A DNA stretch of 64,000 bases from Pelagibius sp. (lineage in GTDB: Bacteria > Pseudomonadota > Alphaproteobacteria > Kiloniellales > Kiloniellaceae), in the NCBI RefSeq assembly GCF_028281305.1, contig NZ_JANQKD010000003.1, positions 88,393 to 152,392 on the forward strand. The letters run 5' to 3'. This document shows positions 34,516 through 43,876 of the stretch, piece after piece. The notes beneath the pieces were generated by a model. That model searched no databases, had not been told where the DNA came from, and saw only the letters and a list, made by a program, of their open reading frames with translations. A program made the translations under genes and the position numbers. How positions within the stretch are numbered: the stretch's first letter is position 1; each line of letters opens with the position of its first letter.

Positions 34516-36720
34516 CTAGTAGTACTTGCGGAAGCTGCGGTCGGCATAGCCGACTGTATAGGGATTGAGCTTCGCGCTGCGCGAGAGCTGCGCCTGGGTC
34601 ATGACGGTCCCGGCGACATGGGCTTTGCACTTGCGCAGCCGCTCCAGCGCCGCCTGGACGAACTGCTTCGGCGTCCGGCTCCACCGCACCACCATGACCA
34701 CCTGATCGGCAAGCTCCGCCAGGGTTGCGGCATCCGAAACCGCCAGCGTCGGCGGCGCGTCGATACAGACGAGGTCGTACTGCTCGCCTGCGGCCCGCAC
34801 GAAGCGCGTCAGCTTCGGGGAGCGCAGCACCATCAGCGGATCCACCGTCTGGGTACCGGGCGGAATGACGGACAGCGTGGAGCCTTCGTCGATCTCGATT
34901 GCCTGTTCAAGCGGGCAGTCTGTAAGGACGAAGTCCGAAAGGCCCAACCGGGGTTCCTGCTCGGAAGCCCGGAGATCGGCGTCGATCAGCAGCACGTTCA
35001 TTCCGGCCCGCGCAAGCGACGCGGTGAGCGTGCGCGAAAAGACCGACTTGCCTTCGTTCGGCACCGAGGATGTTACCAGCAGAACGTTGCCGAGATTGAG
35101 GACACGGCGGTCGACCCGCAAGGCGGCATAGACGCTCTTATGGGCCTCAGCGAAAGCCGAGTTGGGCTCGGCGTTCAAGAAACGGTCCAACCCCTTGCCA
35201 GCCAAACTGCGCCCGCGAATCCTCGGTATGACCGCCAAAACCGGCAAACCCAGCGCCGTCTGAACTTCCTCCGCATCACGGTAGCCGCGTACGGAAAGCT
35301 CAAGCAGCAGAATGATGAGGGCGCCCAACCCACAGCCGAGGACCACGGCAAGAGCGTAGTTCAGGCGCGTCCGGGGAAAGGACGGGCTGGTCGGGATGCT
35401 GGCGAGCGCCAGAACCCGCGACTGCGCCTGATCATAGTCGATCTGCTCGGTTTCCTTGTAGCGGTTCAGGAAAGATTCGAAGACCTCGCGTGTCGCCTCG
35501 GCTTCCCGCTGCAGCGCCCGCAGTTCGATCTGCGCCGAGTTCAAGGTATCCGAGTCGCCCTGCAGCCTGCGCAGCGAGGCCTGGATGGAGCCCACGCGCT
35601 GTTGGGCGAGGTCCTTCTCGTTCCGCAGACTCGATACCAGGCTCCGCGCCTCCTCGACCATCTGTTGGCGCCGCTTGTCGAGCTGGGACCGCACGGCAAT
35701 CACGGAGGGGTGTTTCTCACCCAGGGTGGTGAGCAGCTCGGACTCCTCCTGGCGCAGCCGCATCTCCTCCAGCCGCAGCGAGTTGATGACCGTCGATTCC
35801 ACCCCCTCGAAAGCTGCCATCTGGCCGCGGCTGGCCACAGCCAGGCGTACGCGGTCCAGGCGCTCGTTCACCGTGTCGAGCTCAAGCTGTGCATCCAGTT
35901 CCTGGCGGCTGAGGGAAAAGATCTGCTCGGCCATCAACTCGCCGTCGCGTTCCGAGATGATCGGCGTTGTGGCGCGGAACTCTTCGACGGCGTTCTCGGC
36001 CTTCTGAACATCGGCGCGGAGCGCTGCGATGCGCCCGCTGAGAAAGGTGTTCGCACCCGCCAGGGCATCGGTCTTCAAACGCACCTGGTCACGAATGTAC
36101 TCCTCCGCGACGGCATTGGCGATCTGCTGCGAGAGGGCCGGGTCGCCGGTGGTGTAGGAAATGGAGATCACACGCGAAGAGCCCTGAATCGCAAGGTTGA
36201 GCCTGCCGAGAAAGCGGTTGACGATGCGTGTTTGTCCCCAGTCCTGCTGAACCTGCTCGGTGTTGAGGTCCCAGGTACCCGGCGCCTCGGCAAGCTCCAC
36301 CGCCCGGGGCTGTGCAGGCTCCTCCTTCAACCAAGCGATGATCGGTCGGAAGACCCCTTTGATCCCGGATTTCACCTCGTCGACGACACTGCGCTCCCTG
36401 GGCAGGAGCGCCGGGTTGAACTCCGTCAGAGCGGCCAACCCCAGGCCATCGATCACCTGACGCGCCAAGGTCGGCGACTGGATGATCTGCACCTCGCTCT
36501 GCATCGTCTCCAGACTGACCGGGAGACTGGACATCACCGACTCGATCTCGATCACGTTTTGCTGGCGCGGCTCGACGATCACCGATGCAGTGGCGGTGTA
36601 ACGCGGCGTGATCACCCCGTTGGCGATTACGGCGATGCAGAGCGCAATAAAGAGCGTCGCCCCGATGATCCACTTGCGGCGCCAGAACACACCGATGAGC
36701 TGGGGGATCGTCAGACTCAT
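34516..36720 (-). CDS. polysaccharide co-polymerase with tyrosine autokinase (Wzc/ExoP-like)
   Basis: 734 residues. The first membrane helix (about 14-35) is followed by a Wzz chain-length domain, long periplasmic coiled coils (about 190-400) and a GNVR-like segment. A second helix (about 440-465) precedes the cytoplasmic BY-kinase domain. That domain has Walker A VTSSVPNEGKS (about 547-557), Walker A' VLLIDADLR, and Walker B in LVCIDAPPT. The C-terminal tail has several Tyr (Y-T-V-G-Y, then R-K-Y-Y) for autophosphorylation. It sets polymer length and gates export with the Wza-like protein. The start at 36720 has AGGGGGA five bases before it; another ATG with a ribosome site lies at 36765. 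Confidence 0.93.
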   Translation of the reverse strand: MSLTIPQLIGVFWRRKWIIGATLFIALCIAVIANGVITPRYTATASVIVEPRQQNVIEIESVMSSLPVSLETMQSEVQIIQSPTLARQVIDGLGLAALTEFNPALLPRERSVVDEVKSGIKGVFRPIIAWLKEEPAQPRAVELAEAPGTWDLNTEQVQQDWGQTRIVNRFLGRLNLAIQGSSRVISISYTTGDPALSQQIANAVAEEYIRDQVRLKTDALAGANTFLSGRIAALRADVQKAENAVEEFRATTPIISERDGELMAEQIFSLSRQELDAQLELDTVNERLDRVRLAVASRGQMAAFEGVESTVINSLRLEEMRLRQEESELLTTLGEKHPSVIAVRSQLDKRRQQMVEEARSLVSSLRNEKDLAQQRVGSIQASLRRLQGDSDTLNSAQIELRALQREAEATREVFESFLNRYKETEQIDYDQAQSRVLALASIPTSPSFPRTRLNYALAVVLGCGLGALIILLLELSVRGYRDAEEVQTALGLPVLAVIPRIRGRSLAGKGLDRFLNAEPNSAFAEAHKSVYAALRVDRRVLNLGNVLLVTSSVPNEGKSVFSRTLTASLARAGMNVLLIDADLRASEQEPRLGLSDFVLTDCPLEQAIEIDEGSTLSVIPPGTQTVDPLMVLRSPKLTRFVRAAGEQYDLVCIDAPPTLAVSDAATLAELADQVVMVVRWSRTPKQFVQAALERLRKCKAHVAGTVMTQAQLSRSAKLNPYTVGYADRSFRKYY

Positions 36721-37006
36721 AAAATCCCCCTGGGTACGGCTCAACTGATGTCGAAGGGTGGTCATGGCTTCCCCTTGCCCCGGGTTCTGCATACTGCGTA
36801 CCTACCTCGGCCCCATGGCCCGATGCCCCTCGGCGGCGCTGGACGGAAATCGAATTCGCTGGCGCCGCCCAACGCTGTTGCGACCGCGGCGAACAGCAAT
36901 TCCGGAAAGCTTATCAGAGGGCTGTCGGGGTTTTCTCGGCCCCTGGTCAATGTCCGACAAAAGACACAGTGAACTCTTCCGGCCGCCATTGAGAGCGGAA
37001 AGATCG

Positions 37007-37951
37007 TCATGCCCCATGGACCTTCCGGTACTCCAAATAATTCCAGCCCAGGGTACTGGCGAGAATGCCGCAGCCTCGGCAAAGCGTGAACAGCGGCCGG
37101 ACAATCCTCTCACGCCGACCCAGTCCCAGGACCGCCAGATTTGCAGCGAACAGGGCACTGCCGGCAGCAATCCGCAGGGTGCCGCGGCAAAGGTTGCCCA
37201 GCGGGCGCCAGGACGCGGAGCGCCGACCGCGCAGAAACAGCGCGGCGTCGATATTGCCGGTGCGGTACCAACGCCGCATCAACCAGCCAAGGCGCGCGCG
37301 GCTCTCGGGCACGGTTTCGAAGACCACGGCATCGGCGGCATAGACTATGCGCTCGCCGGCCTCCAGCAGCTGCCGGAAGAAGATGGTGTCCTCACCACCG
37401 CTCAGTGCGTAGCGATGATCGAAGCTGAGGCCGAGACGACGAACCTTTGCCATGTCGATCAGCACGTTGCCGGTATGCGCATCGTCCAGTTCGGCACCGT
37501 CGGGGGCGTTTTGGGTGTCGAAGAAACCTCCGTCGATAATCCAATCCGGCGTGCCGGCCGGGAAAACCGAGAGAACGGCGCCCTGCACCGCAGCCGCCAC
37601 GCTGCTCCTCTGCCGTGCCAAGAGACGGTTCAGCCAACTGGCAGCGGGATACTCGTCATCGTCAATAAAGACGACAAGATCCGTACCGAGCGCTTCCGCT
37701 TTGCAGAGAGCGGCGTTTCGGGCATAGGTGATGCCGCGCCGCGGCTCGCTCTCGTAATGCAGCGGCCAGCGATAGGACTTGCCGAAATCCTCGACAGTCG
37801 TGCGCGCATTCGCCTCCGGGCTGTTGTCGACGATAACGACGTGGAGAGTCGTTCCCTCCCCATCGAGGGGGTCCAGCGCGGCGACAGCCGTCAGCAGGCG
37901 CTCCAGCCCCTGCGGGCGGTTATAGGTGGCGGCACAGAGCGTTACACGCAT
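37007..37951 (-). CDS. GT2 glycosyltransferase (ExoM-like)
   Basis: 314 residues. The GT-A domain opens RVTLCAATYNRPQGLERLLT. The acceptor/metal motif is VVFIDDDEYPAASWL (about 101-115), a D-D-D-E type like ExoM. LSGGEDTIFFRQLLEAG (about 184-200) carries the E-D catalytic pair. Two hydrophobic segments near the C-terminus suggest membrane contact. It stands alone on the minus strand, 286 bp before the kinase operon, and is divergent from the GH16 gene over 65 bp. It adds one sugar, donor unknown. Confidence 0.91.
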   Translation of the reverse strand: MRVTLCAATYNRPQGLERLLTAVAALDPLDGEGTTLHVVIVDNSPEANARTTVEDFGKSYRWPLHYESEPRRGITYARNAALCKAEALGTDLVVFIDDDEYPAASWLNRLLARQRSSVAAAVQGAVLSVFPAGTPDWIIDGGFFDTQNAPDGAELDDAHTGNVLIDMAKVRRLGLSFDHRYALSGGEDTIFFRQLLEAGERIVYAADAVVFETVPESRARLGWLMRRWYRTGNIDAALFLRGRRSASWRPLGNLCRGTLRIAAGSALFAANLAVLGLGRRERIVRPLFTLCRGCGILASTLGWNYLEYRKVHGA

Positions 37952-38016
37952 GACACAGCGCCTCCCGGGTCCGGCGGGTAAGCTGCTCCCCCGGCAACGG
38001 CAATCGGAGCTTCCGC

Positions 38017-38841
38017 ATGGTGGAAACCTCGACTCTGTTCAACAAAAACGCATCCGACAAAGGGAATCGCTCCAGGCAACTCCTCCTCGCCGGAAGCGCA
38101 ATCGGCATCGCTGTTTCGGCCAGCGTTGTTGCCGCTGGGCTGGGCTATGCCGCGGGCGCGGCGTTCATCGATCCGCTGGGCACACACAACAAGTCCCATT
38201 GGATCAAGTCGCACAACTGGAAGAACGGATACGAGAAGAACAACACCGGGTGGCGCCGGGAGAACGTCCGCTTCACCGGCGGCATAATGAACCTCGATCT
38301 CACCAGCCGGCCGACCGCCGGAACGCCCTACGCCGGCGGCGAGTACCAGTCCCGCGCCTTCTATCACTACGGCCGCTTCGAGGCGCGGATCCGCGCCGTT
38401 TCCTATCCGGGCGTCGTCACCGCCTTCTTCACCTACACCGGGCCGACCTTCAATGGCGATCCCCATCACGAGATCGACTTCGAGTTCCTCGGCGACAAGC
38501 CGCGGCAGGTCCAGCTGAACTACTTCACCGACGGTGTCGGTGACCACGAGACCCTCATCGACCTCGGCTTCGACTCCTCCCAGGACTTCAACACCTATGC
38601 CTTCGAGTGGCGGCCGGATTCCATCCGGTGGTTCGTGAACGGAGTACAGGTCCACGAGGAAACCGGCGCGCGCGGTCCGCTGCCAGCCGTGCCCGGCAAG
38701 ATCTACTTCCATCTCTGGGCCGGGAAGGATCTGACCGAGTGGCTCGGAGACTTCGTCTATCCCGGAAGGCCGCTGACGGCGCAGGTGTCCTGCGTCGCCT
38801 TCCGGCCACTGGACAGCGACGGCCCGACCTGCGAGGAGTGA
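38017..38841 (+). CDS. GH16 beta-glycanase (ExoK/licheninase-like)
   Basis: 274 residues. An N-terminal membrane anchor or signal (about 20-50) precedes a GH16 jelly-roll. The catalytic loop is H151-E152-I-D154-F-E156-F-L-G, with the nucleophile Glu152, Asp154 and acid/base Glu156 all present. FFTYTGP just before it is typical of lichenases and ExoK-type endoglycanases. Such enzymes trim nascent exopolysaccharide and control chain size. It would act in the periplasm or outside. It is flanked by glycosyltransferases and ends at a hairpin. Confidence 0.93.
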   Translation: MVETSTLFNKNASDKGNRSRQLLLAGSAIGIAVSASVVAAGLGYAAGAAFIDPLGTHNKSHWIKSHNWKNGYEKNNTGWRRENVRFTGGIMNLDLTSRPTAGTPYAGGEYQSRAFYHYGRFEARIRAVSYPGVVTAFFTYTGPTFNGDPHHEIDFEFLGDKPRQVQLNYFTDGVGDHETLIDLGFDSSQDFNTYAFEWRPDSIRWFVNGVQVHEETGARGPLPAVPGKIYFHLWAGKDLTEWLGDFVYPGRPLTAQVSCVAFRPLDSDGPTCEE

Positions 38842-38861
38842 CCGGGGGAGGAGCGACCCGG

Positions 38862-38876
38862 CCCGGCATTGCCGGG
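38862..38876. terminator. hairpin between convergent genes
   Basis: CCCGGC-ATT-GCCGGG forms a perfect 6-bp stem in the 68-bp gap between the GH16 stop and the convergent GT2 stop. There is no T-run, so any termination would depend on the hairpin or Rho. Confidence 0.45.
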
Positions 38877-38909
38877 ACCTCTGCCGCAGCAAGCAATACT
38901 GTCGTTTGC

Positions 38910-40073
38910 TCATCCTGTCTTCCGGCTGCTCTGGGGCAGCTCCCAGGTCTGGAAACGCTCGCCCTGCCGGGACTTCAGGAGGCCAATCCCCGTGGCCGCC
39001 ATCGCGCGAAGAATCTCGACAACCTGTGCCAGAGGACCGCTCTCCGCGCGCCGGCCCAGCCAATAGAAGAGTCCAAGCGCAATGGGCAGGCCTGCAGCGG
39101 CAGGCCCAAGGCCCAGTCCCCAGAGTGCAACCACCGCCGCGACGACGCCAAGCAGGACGAAGTAGATCCCAAACCAGCGCAGCAGCTTGTGCGAGACATA
39201 CTTGAAGACATCGAGGCGCGAGAGCCGCCGCAACCGCGGCCAAAGCAGGCGATGGCAGTTGAAGGCCTGGCAGGCGATCCGCACCTTGCGACGGAACTCG
39301 TCTCCGCTGTCTGTGGCCGAGCGCTCGAACGCCAGAAGTTCGGGGTCTCGGATGACCCGGTGCCCATCGCAAAGGATCGACAGGGAAACGAACATATCGT
39401 CGATGATGTCGGGAGGCACCATCGGATAGAGCCTGCGCCTGACGGCGAAAAGCGCGCCGTCGGCCCCCATGGTGGAGCCGGTCCTGCTCTCAAGCGCTTT
39501 GATCCACTCTTCCAGGCGCCAATAGAGCGCTCCCGTCGATGCCGTCGCGCCCTCCTCCGGATTGGTGTAGACGAGGCGCCCGCAGACGCAGCCGACCGCG
39601 GGGTCGCCGAAACTCTGACGCACGGCCTGCAGGGCGGCAGGTTCGACCAGCACGTTGGCGTCGGTGAACATGATCAGATCGCCGCGCGCTGCCTGAACGA
39701 GGGTGTTCATGCCATGGCTCTTGCCCAGCCGCTGGTCCGACGCGAAGACACGGATCCAGTCACCCTCCGTTTCAAGCAACCCTGCCGTGTCGTCAGAGCT
39801 GCCGTCGGAGTACGCCAGGACCTCCAGGTCGGGCACTGCTTCGCGCAGGCGCCGCAGGTTCTCGATCTTCGCGGGCAGCGTCGCAACTTCGTTGTACGCG
39901 CAGAACGCAATCGACAAAGCGGCGCTGCCGCCGTCACCCGCAGGATCTGTCTGGGTGATCCCGCGCCGCGGTAGCAGGCTCAGCAAAAAGGGGTAAATCA
40001 GGTAAGGATACACAACCGCCAGCACGCAGGCCCCCAGCACCGCCAGCGCCCAAAGGGACAGGCTATCCAGCAC
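38910..40073 (-). CDS. membrane GT2 glycosyltransferase
   Basis: 387 residues. A membrane helix at about 8-32 precedes a GT-A domain: LSIAFCAYNEVATLPAKIENL (only partly conserved), Y-S-D-G-S-S-D-D, and DLIMFTDANVLVEP (about 129-142) with the D-A-N metal motif. C-terminal hydrophobic helices follow (about 290-345). This is the processive-like membrane GT2 layout, though short loops suggest single addition. It follows the GT4-like gene by two bases, within the galE operon. Confidence 0.9.
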   Translation of the reverse strand: MLDSLSLWALAVLGACVLAVVYPYLIYPFLLSLLPRRGITQTDPAGDGGSAALSIAFCAYNEVATLPAKIENLRRLREAVPDLEVLAYSDGSSDDTAGLLETEGDWIRVFASDQRLGKSHGMNTLVQAARGDLIMFTDANVLVEPAALQAVRQSFGDPAVGCVCGRLVYTNPEEGATASTGALYWRLEEWIKALESRTGSTMGADGALFAVRRRLYPMVPPDIIDDMFVSLSILCDGHRVIRDPELLAFERSATDSGDEFRRKVRIACQAFNCHRLLWPRLRRLSRLDVFKYVSHKLLRWFGIYFVLLGVVAAVVALWGLGLGPAAAGLPIALGLFYWLGRRAESGPLAQVVEILRAMAATGIGLLKSRQGERFQTWELPQSSRKTG

Positions 40074-40075
40074 GC

Positions 40076-41401
40076 TCAGTCCCCGCCGCTCTCTTTTGCT
40101 CCCGCTCCGAGCGGAGGACCAGCGGTACGACTGACGCGGCGCTGGCGGCCGAGGCCGCGCTTCTGCTTGCCGATGCCGGCCACGGTGTCGCAGAGGTCAT
40201 GCGTGTCGTGGAGATCGCAGAACTCATGCAGGGGAATCGAAAGGATGTGGGCACGGCGCGCCAGGTGCTCGTCCCAGGAGTACCACTTCAGGAAAGCCGC
40301 GAGGTTCTCCAGGAGGGGTCCGTCGAAGGTGTAGCCGAGACCCAGTTCGCGAACCTTCTGCCCCGTCTGCGTGTCCTTGCTCGCCAAGGCAACGCTGCCG
40401 AAGTAGCCGCCTTCGTAAACGCGATTCGGCAGCAACCATTCGGAGTTGGTGCCTTCGTCCAGGAAGTCGAAGGCCCAGGTCAGGTGAACCCTGCCGTAGA
40501 TGTCGGCCATGTCCTCCGGGTTGCGGTACTCGCCTTCGTAAGTGATGTTGGGGTGCTTGGCGATGGCCTCCTCGAAGTACTCCAGGCCGGTCTCCGTGGG
40601 GTAGCCGCGCATGTAGATCTCCACCCGCTCCGGCAGGCTTTCCGCCAGCCGGCAGAGGATGTCGAGGCTCTTCGGACAGCGCAGCGTTCCGAACCAGCCA
40701 ATGACCCAGCGGCCGCCGGCGCGCAGAGGGTCTTCGGCCGCCGGCGCGCATTTGGCCTTCAGCGCCGGCCGCTGAACCTGGCTGGCCTGGGCGAAGCTGA
40801 TCTTGTTCTCCAGCAGAAACACGCGGCCGCGGTAGCCCTGAACCGGTTTGAAGTATTCGCTCACAAAACCCGGTGAAGAAACCACCAGCAGGTCGCAGCG
40901 ATTGAGCAGCCGGCGTTCGAGCCAGCGGAAGGCTACGCCGACCGGACCCCGGTTTGTAAACACGCGCTGAACGTCCAACACCTCATAGACAAGCGGTGCC
41001 GATGACCCCGACAGCAGGCGGCCCAGCCAGGCAAGGGCGCACATATCGATATTGCGTGCGTAAAAGAAACCTGCGTCGCGCAGGCTCACGCGCTGACGAC
41101 ACAACACCGGAACCGCGGCCAGCAGCTTTATCAGTCGCTTTGCGTAGGAGCGGTCCTCCGTCGTCCCCAGGTGATGGTTCTCCCAGAACGGAACGAAGGA
41201 CTGATTGAACTTCTCGCGGCGAAAGCAGAAGCCGGTCACCTTGAGGCCAAGGGCAGTGAAGGCACGGGCGCGTTTGATGACAGTGCTTTCAGCCCAGTCG
41301 TGCCCGAAGAACGCTACGCCACCCGTCAGTCCGAGGTCATGAGGCGACTCGGCCGCAAGGCTCTCGCTTTGGTGGTTGGAGATGGGGTGATGATCAGGCA
41401 T
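40076..41401 (-). CDS. glycosyltransferase (GT-B, GT4-like)
   Basis: 441 residues, GT-B-like. The N-terminal domain opens GVAFFGHDWAESTVIKRARAF. A later GWFGTLRCPKSLDILCRLAESLPERVEIYMRG block is the usual donor-domain opening. The E-x7-E signature is replaced by L-P-N-R-V-Y-E-G-G-Y-F-G-S-V-A-L-A, as in several EPS glycosyltransferases. The last 40 residues are polar and basic. The start overlaps galE by 8 bases. The sugar donor is unknown; UDP-galactose is possible given galE next door. Confidence 0.86.
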   Translation of the reverse strand: MPDHHPISNHQSESLAAESPHDLGLTGGVAFFGHDWAESTVIKRARAFTALGLKVTGFCFRREKFNQSFVPFWENHHLGTTEDRSYAKRLIKLLAAVPVLCRQRVSLRDAGFFYARNIDMCALAWLGRLLSGSSAPLVYEVLDVQRVFTNRGPVGVAFRWLERRLLNRCDLLVVSSPGFVSEYFKPVQGYRGRVFLLENKISFAQASQVQRPALKAKCAPAAEDPLRAGGRWVIGWFGTLRCPKSLDILCRLAESLPERVEIYMRGYPTETGLEYFEEAIAKHPNITYEGEYRNPEDMADIYGRVHLTWAFDFLDEGTNSEWLLPNRVYEGGYFGSVALASKDTQTGQKVRELGLGYTFDGPLLENLAAFLKWYSWDEHLARRAHILSIPLHEFCDLHDTHDLCDTVAGIGKQKRGLGRQRRVSRTAGPPLGAGAKESGGD

Positions 41402-42416
41402 GGGCGCGCACCCCGCCGGCGGTTGTGCCGCGGCTTATGGAGAGCTCCCAGTCGATCGCGGAACTGATGATCTTGTCGATATCGTCATAGCGCGGCCGCC
41501 AGGTCAGGGTCTGCTGCAGGGCACTGGTATCGGCGACGAGGATCGGTGGGTCGCCGGGGCGCCGCGGCGCCTTGCCCGGATTGAGCGGCCGCCCGGCGCA
41601 GCGCTCGACGGCCTGAAGAACCTCGCGCACGGAGTAGCCGTGTCCATAGCCACAGTTGAGAATCTGACTTTCGCCACCCGCATCGAGATAATCCAGCGCT
41701 GCCATATGGGCCGAAGCGAGATCTGATACATGGATGTAATCCCGCACACAGGTGCCGTCGGGCGTGTCGTAGTCGTCGCCGAAAATGGCGATGGAGTCCC
41801 GCGTGCCTGCGACCACCTGGCTGGCGATCTTCACAAGGTGCGTGGCGACAGGTCCCAGTTGCCCGCTGCGTCCCTCCGGATCGGCCCCTGCGACATTGAA
41901 ATAACGCAAGGCAACGAAACGAAGCCCGGCCGCGGCCGCCAGATCGCGCAGCATCCACTCTGTCACCAGCTTGGAGGAACCGTAGGGATTGATCGGCCGG
42001 GTTTCCGTGTGCTCGGGGATCGGCGAGACCTCAACGGCGCCGTAGACGGCAGCGGTGGATGAAAAAATGAAGCGATCGACCCTGTGGGCAACGCAGGCCT
42101 CGAGGAGATTGCGGCTCACCGCGACGTTGTTTTCGTAGTAGGCAAGCGGCTCGCTCACCGAGCGCTCGACCAGGATGCTGCCGGCAAAATGGATCACCGC
42201 ATCGACATCGAAGTCTTCCAGGACGCTGCCGACCAGCCCTCGGTCGCCGGCATTGCCCTGGACGAAGGGAACGCCCTCGGGAACCACCGTGCGGTTGCCG
42301 GCTGAAAGGTCGTCAAGCACCACCAACCGCCGCCCGGCCTGCAGCAAGGCAAGGACGGTATGACTGCCGATGTAACCGGCCCCGCCGGTAATCAGAGTTG
42401 CCTTTTCGGATGCCAT
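41394..42416 (-). CDS. galE: UDP-glucose 4-epimerase
   Basis: 340 residues, full GalE length. The Rossmann motif TGGAGYIGSHT is at about 10-20, S-S-T-A-A-V-Y-G near 124, and the catalytic Y-G-S-S-K pair (N-P-Y-G-S-S-K) near 149-153. The second half has the nucleotide-sugar fingerprint R-D-Y-I-H-V-S-D-L-A. It interconverts UDP-glucose and UDP-galactose, supplying donor for the repeat unit. It is the first gene of a galE-GT-GT2 operon at the right end of the locus. Confidence 0.95.
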   Translation of the reverse strand: MASEKATLITGGAGYIGSHTVLALLQAGRRLVVLDDLSAGNRTVVPEGVPFVQGNAGDRGLVGSVLEDFDVDAVIHFAGSILVERSVSEPLAYYENNVAVSRNLLEACVAHRVDRFIFSSTAAVYGAVEVSPIPEHTETRPINPYGSSKLVTEWMLRDLAAAAGLRFVALRYFNVAGADPEGRSGQLGPVATHLVKIASQVVAGTRDSIAIFGDDYDTPDGTCVRDYIHVSDLASAHMAALDYLDAGGESQILNCGYGHGYSVREVLQAVERCAGRPLNPGKAPRRPGDPPILVADTSALQQTLTWRPRYDDIDKIISSAIDWELSISRGTTAGGVRAHA

Positions 42417-42880
42417 CGCCGGACCACTCCACCATGGTGCAACAGATCGGACAAAAGACGGCGACCGCCGTCATGGACGCTTCACCCCTCCCCCCGATTT
42501 GCCGATTTGCGGTGTGACGACGGACGCCGCGCTTGCTTCTTGGCCGCCTGGATCGCCAGGACTCAGCCGCCAGAGCCGCACCACGCCACCGCACCAATCG
42601 CGGCCCAGTTTACCCAGGCGCTTGTAGTTCCAGTTCCAATGGCAGGTCATTCTTAGTCCGCCGCATCGGCCAGCGCATGTAGCAAATATCGGTCACAATT
42701 GGGGCCGCCGGCATCGGCAGATTCACCGTCCGCGCCTGAGACCGCGGCACCGCTCCCATGGCCGTGTCGCGAAAAACATGAGATAGTCATCAATCAGCAG
42801 GCAAGCGACAGGATGAATGTGTGCATCCAAAGTACCCGCGGCGGACAAGACGTTCGCGACCGGGCCGGAGACACAGGGGC
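42417..42880. other. 464-bp divergent intergenic region
   Basis: No gene seen between galE (minus) and the PAS gene (plus). It must hold both promoters. I note only a short direct repeat, GATTTGCC-GATTTGCG, near 42496-42512; nothing else stands out. Confidence 0.4.
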
Positions 42881-43333
42881 ATGAACATCGAAGAGCGCTT
42901 CCGCTCAGACGCTATAAGAGAGCTCTACAGCTACTGGCTGACGTTGCGCGGCGACAGGCCTGCCCCTGCGCGCAGCCAAGTCAATCCGACGGCGATGACG
43001 CAGATTCTGCCGCACCTCGGCCTTTTCGATGTCGTGAACAATCCCAGACGCTACCGGGTTCGGATCATGGGGACGGAGGTTGTCGCGTGGTACGGCTGCG
43101 ACGTTACGGGGCGTTACCTGGACGAAATCGACCTCGGGCCCGATCCGGCTCCTGTCTTTGCTATCCTCGATCACGTGGTCGCCACCATGACGGCGGCCCA
43201 CATGATGGGCGAGTACATGAAGCAGGACGGGCGCCAGATTCGTTATGAGCGCCTTGTGCTTCCACTGTCGAGCAACGGCCAGGAAACAGACATGCTGCTT
43301 GGTGCCAGCGTCCGAACCGAACCGACGCCCTGA
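42881..43333 (+). CDS. PAS-domain protein (PAS_5-like)
   Basis: 150 residues forming a single PAS-like domain of the alphaproteobacterial PAS_5 type: L-Y-S-Y-W-L-T-L-R-G-D-R-P-A-P-A-R-S near 15-32, then LPHLGLFDVV and Y-R-V-R-I-M-G-T-E-V-V. It has no attached output domain. The function is unknown; such proteins often appear near cell-envelope and PilZ genes. I start at the ATG after ACAGGGGC. It precedes the PilZ gene by 162 bp on the same strand. Confidence 0.82.
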   Translation: MNIEERFRSDAIRELYSYWLTLRGDRPAPARSQVNPTAMTQILPHLGLFDVVNNPRRYRVRIMGTEVVAWYGCDVTGRYLDEIDLGPDPAPVFAILDHVVATMTAAHMMGEYMKQDGRQIRYERLVLPLSSNGQETDMLLGASVRTEPTP

Positions 43334-43409
43334 CCCTGCCACACAGGAGAATCCCTGGCCTGAAAGGCGCGGAAGCGCCCGCATCCGGCTGGCGTCATAT
43401 CCTAACGAT

Positions 43410-43438
43410 TTGTTAACATTCGACCGTCACGCTTATAT
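43410..43438 (+). promoter_or_regulatory. possible sigma-70 promoter for the PilZ gene
   Basis: TTGTTA (43410-43415) and TTATAT (43433-43438) are exactly 17 bp apart, in an AT-rich island between the PAS and PilZ genes. Each matches the consensus at four positions. Transcription would start near 43445, about 50 bp before the PilZ start. Confidence 0.4.
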
Positions 43439-43495
43439 CGATGGCGATTCTCCCCGCGAAGCGGGCAGGGTCGAAACAGAGAAAAGGCGGCGGAC

Positions 43496-43876
43496 TTGGC
43501 CCAAACGGCAACAGCAGGTTCACGGAGTGTCGTTTCCGCGACCCGGGTGCACGAGCACCGCGAATGGCCGCGCTATTGTGCCGACCGCGTCCTTACGCTC
43601 TCGGTCAGCCTGGACGGCAAAGCCTACCTCTGCACCGTCGCGGACGTTTCCCTCGGCGGTGCCCGGCTGATCTTTGAAGAGGATCTGCCTGCCGTAACAG
43701 GTAGCGACGGCCGCGTCGAGCTTCGGCACCCCGAGGCAGAGGCGGTGATCTGCGAGACCATTTGGCGGGCCCCGCGCGAACTCGGGATTCAGTTCGACTT
43801 TTCCGAAGAGTCGCTCGGGCTGATCTCAATCTGCGTACGTAACATCGTCGATCACGACACGCAGCCCGATACCTGA
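43496..43876 (+). CDS. PilZ-domain protein (c-di-GMP receptor candidate)
   Basis: 126 residues with a single PilZ domain. The R-x-x-x-R motif appears as H-R-E-W-P-R-Y (about 21-27) and the D-x-S-x-x-G motif as D-V-S-L-G-G (about 48-53), so the c-di-GMP-binding residues are present. The start appears to be TTG at 43496; no better in-frame start fits the domain. Lying beside a polysaccharide locus, it may link c-di-GMP to polymer production, as in BcsA/Alg44 systems, but it is not fused to a synthase. Confidence 0.88.
   Translation: MAQTATAGSRSVVSATRVHEHREWPRYCADRVLTLSVSLDGKAYLCTVADVSLGGARLIFEEDLPAVTGSDGRVELRHPEAEAVICETIWRAPRELGIQFDFSEESLGLISICVRNIVDHDTQPDT

Noticed and set aside
34357-36972. 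Open frame of about 871 codons opposite the Wzc-like kinase gene
   Set aside because: Shadow of a strongly conserved gene; Arg/Gly/His-rich sequence without motifs.
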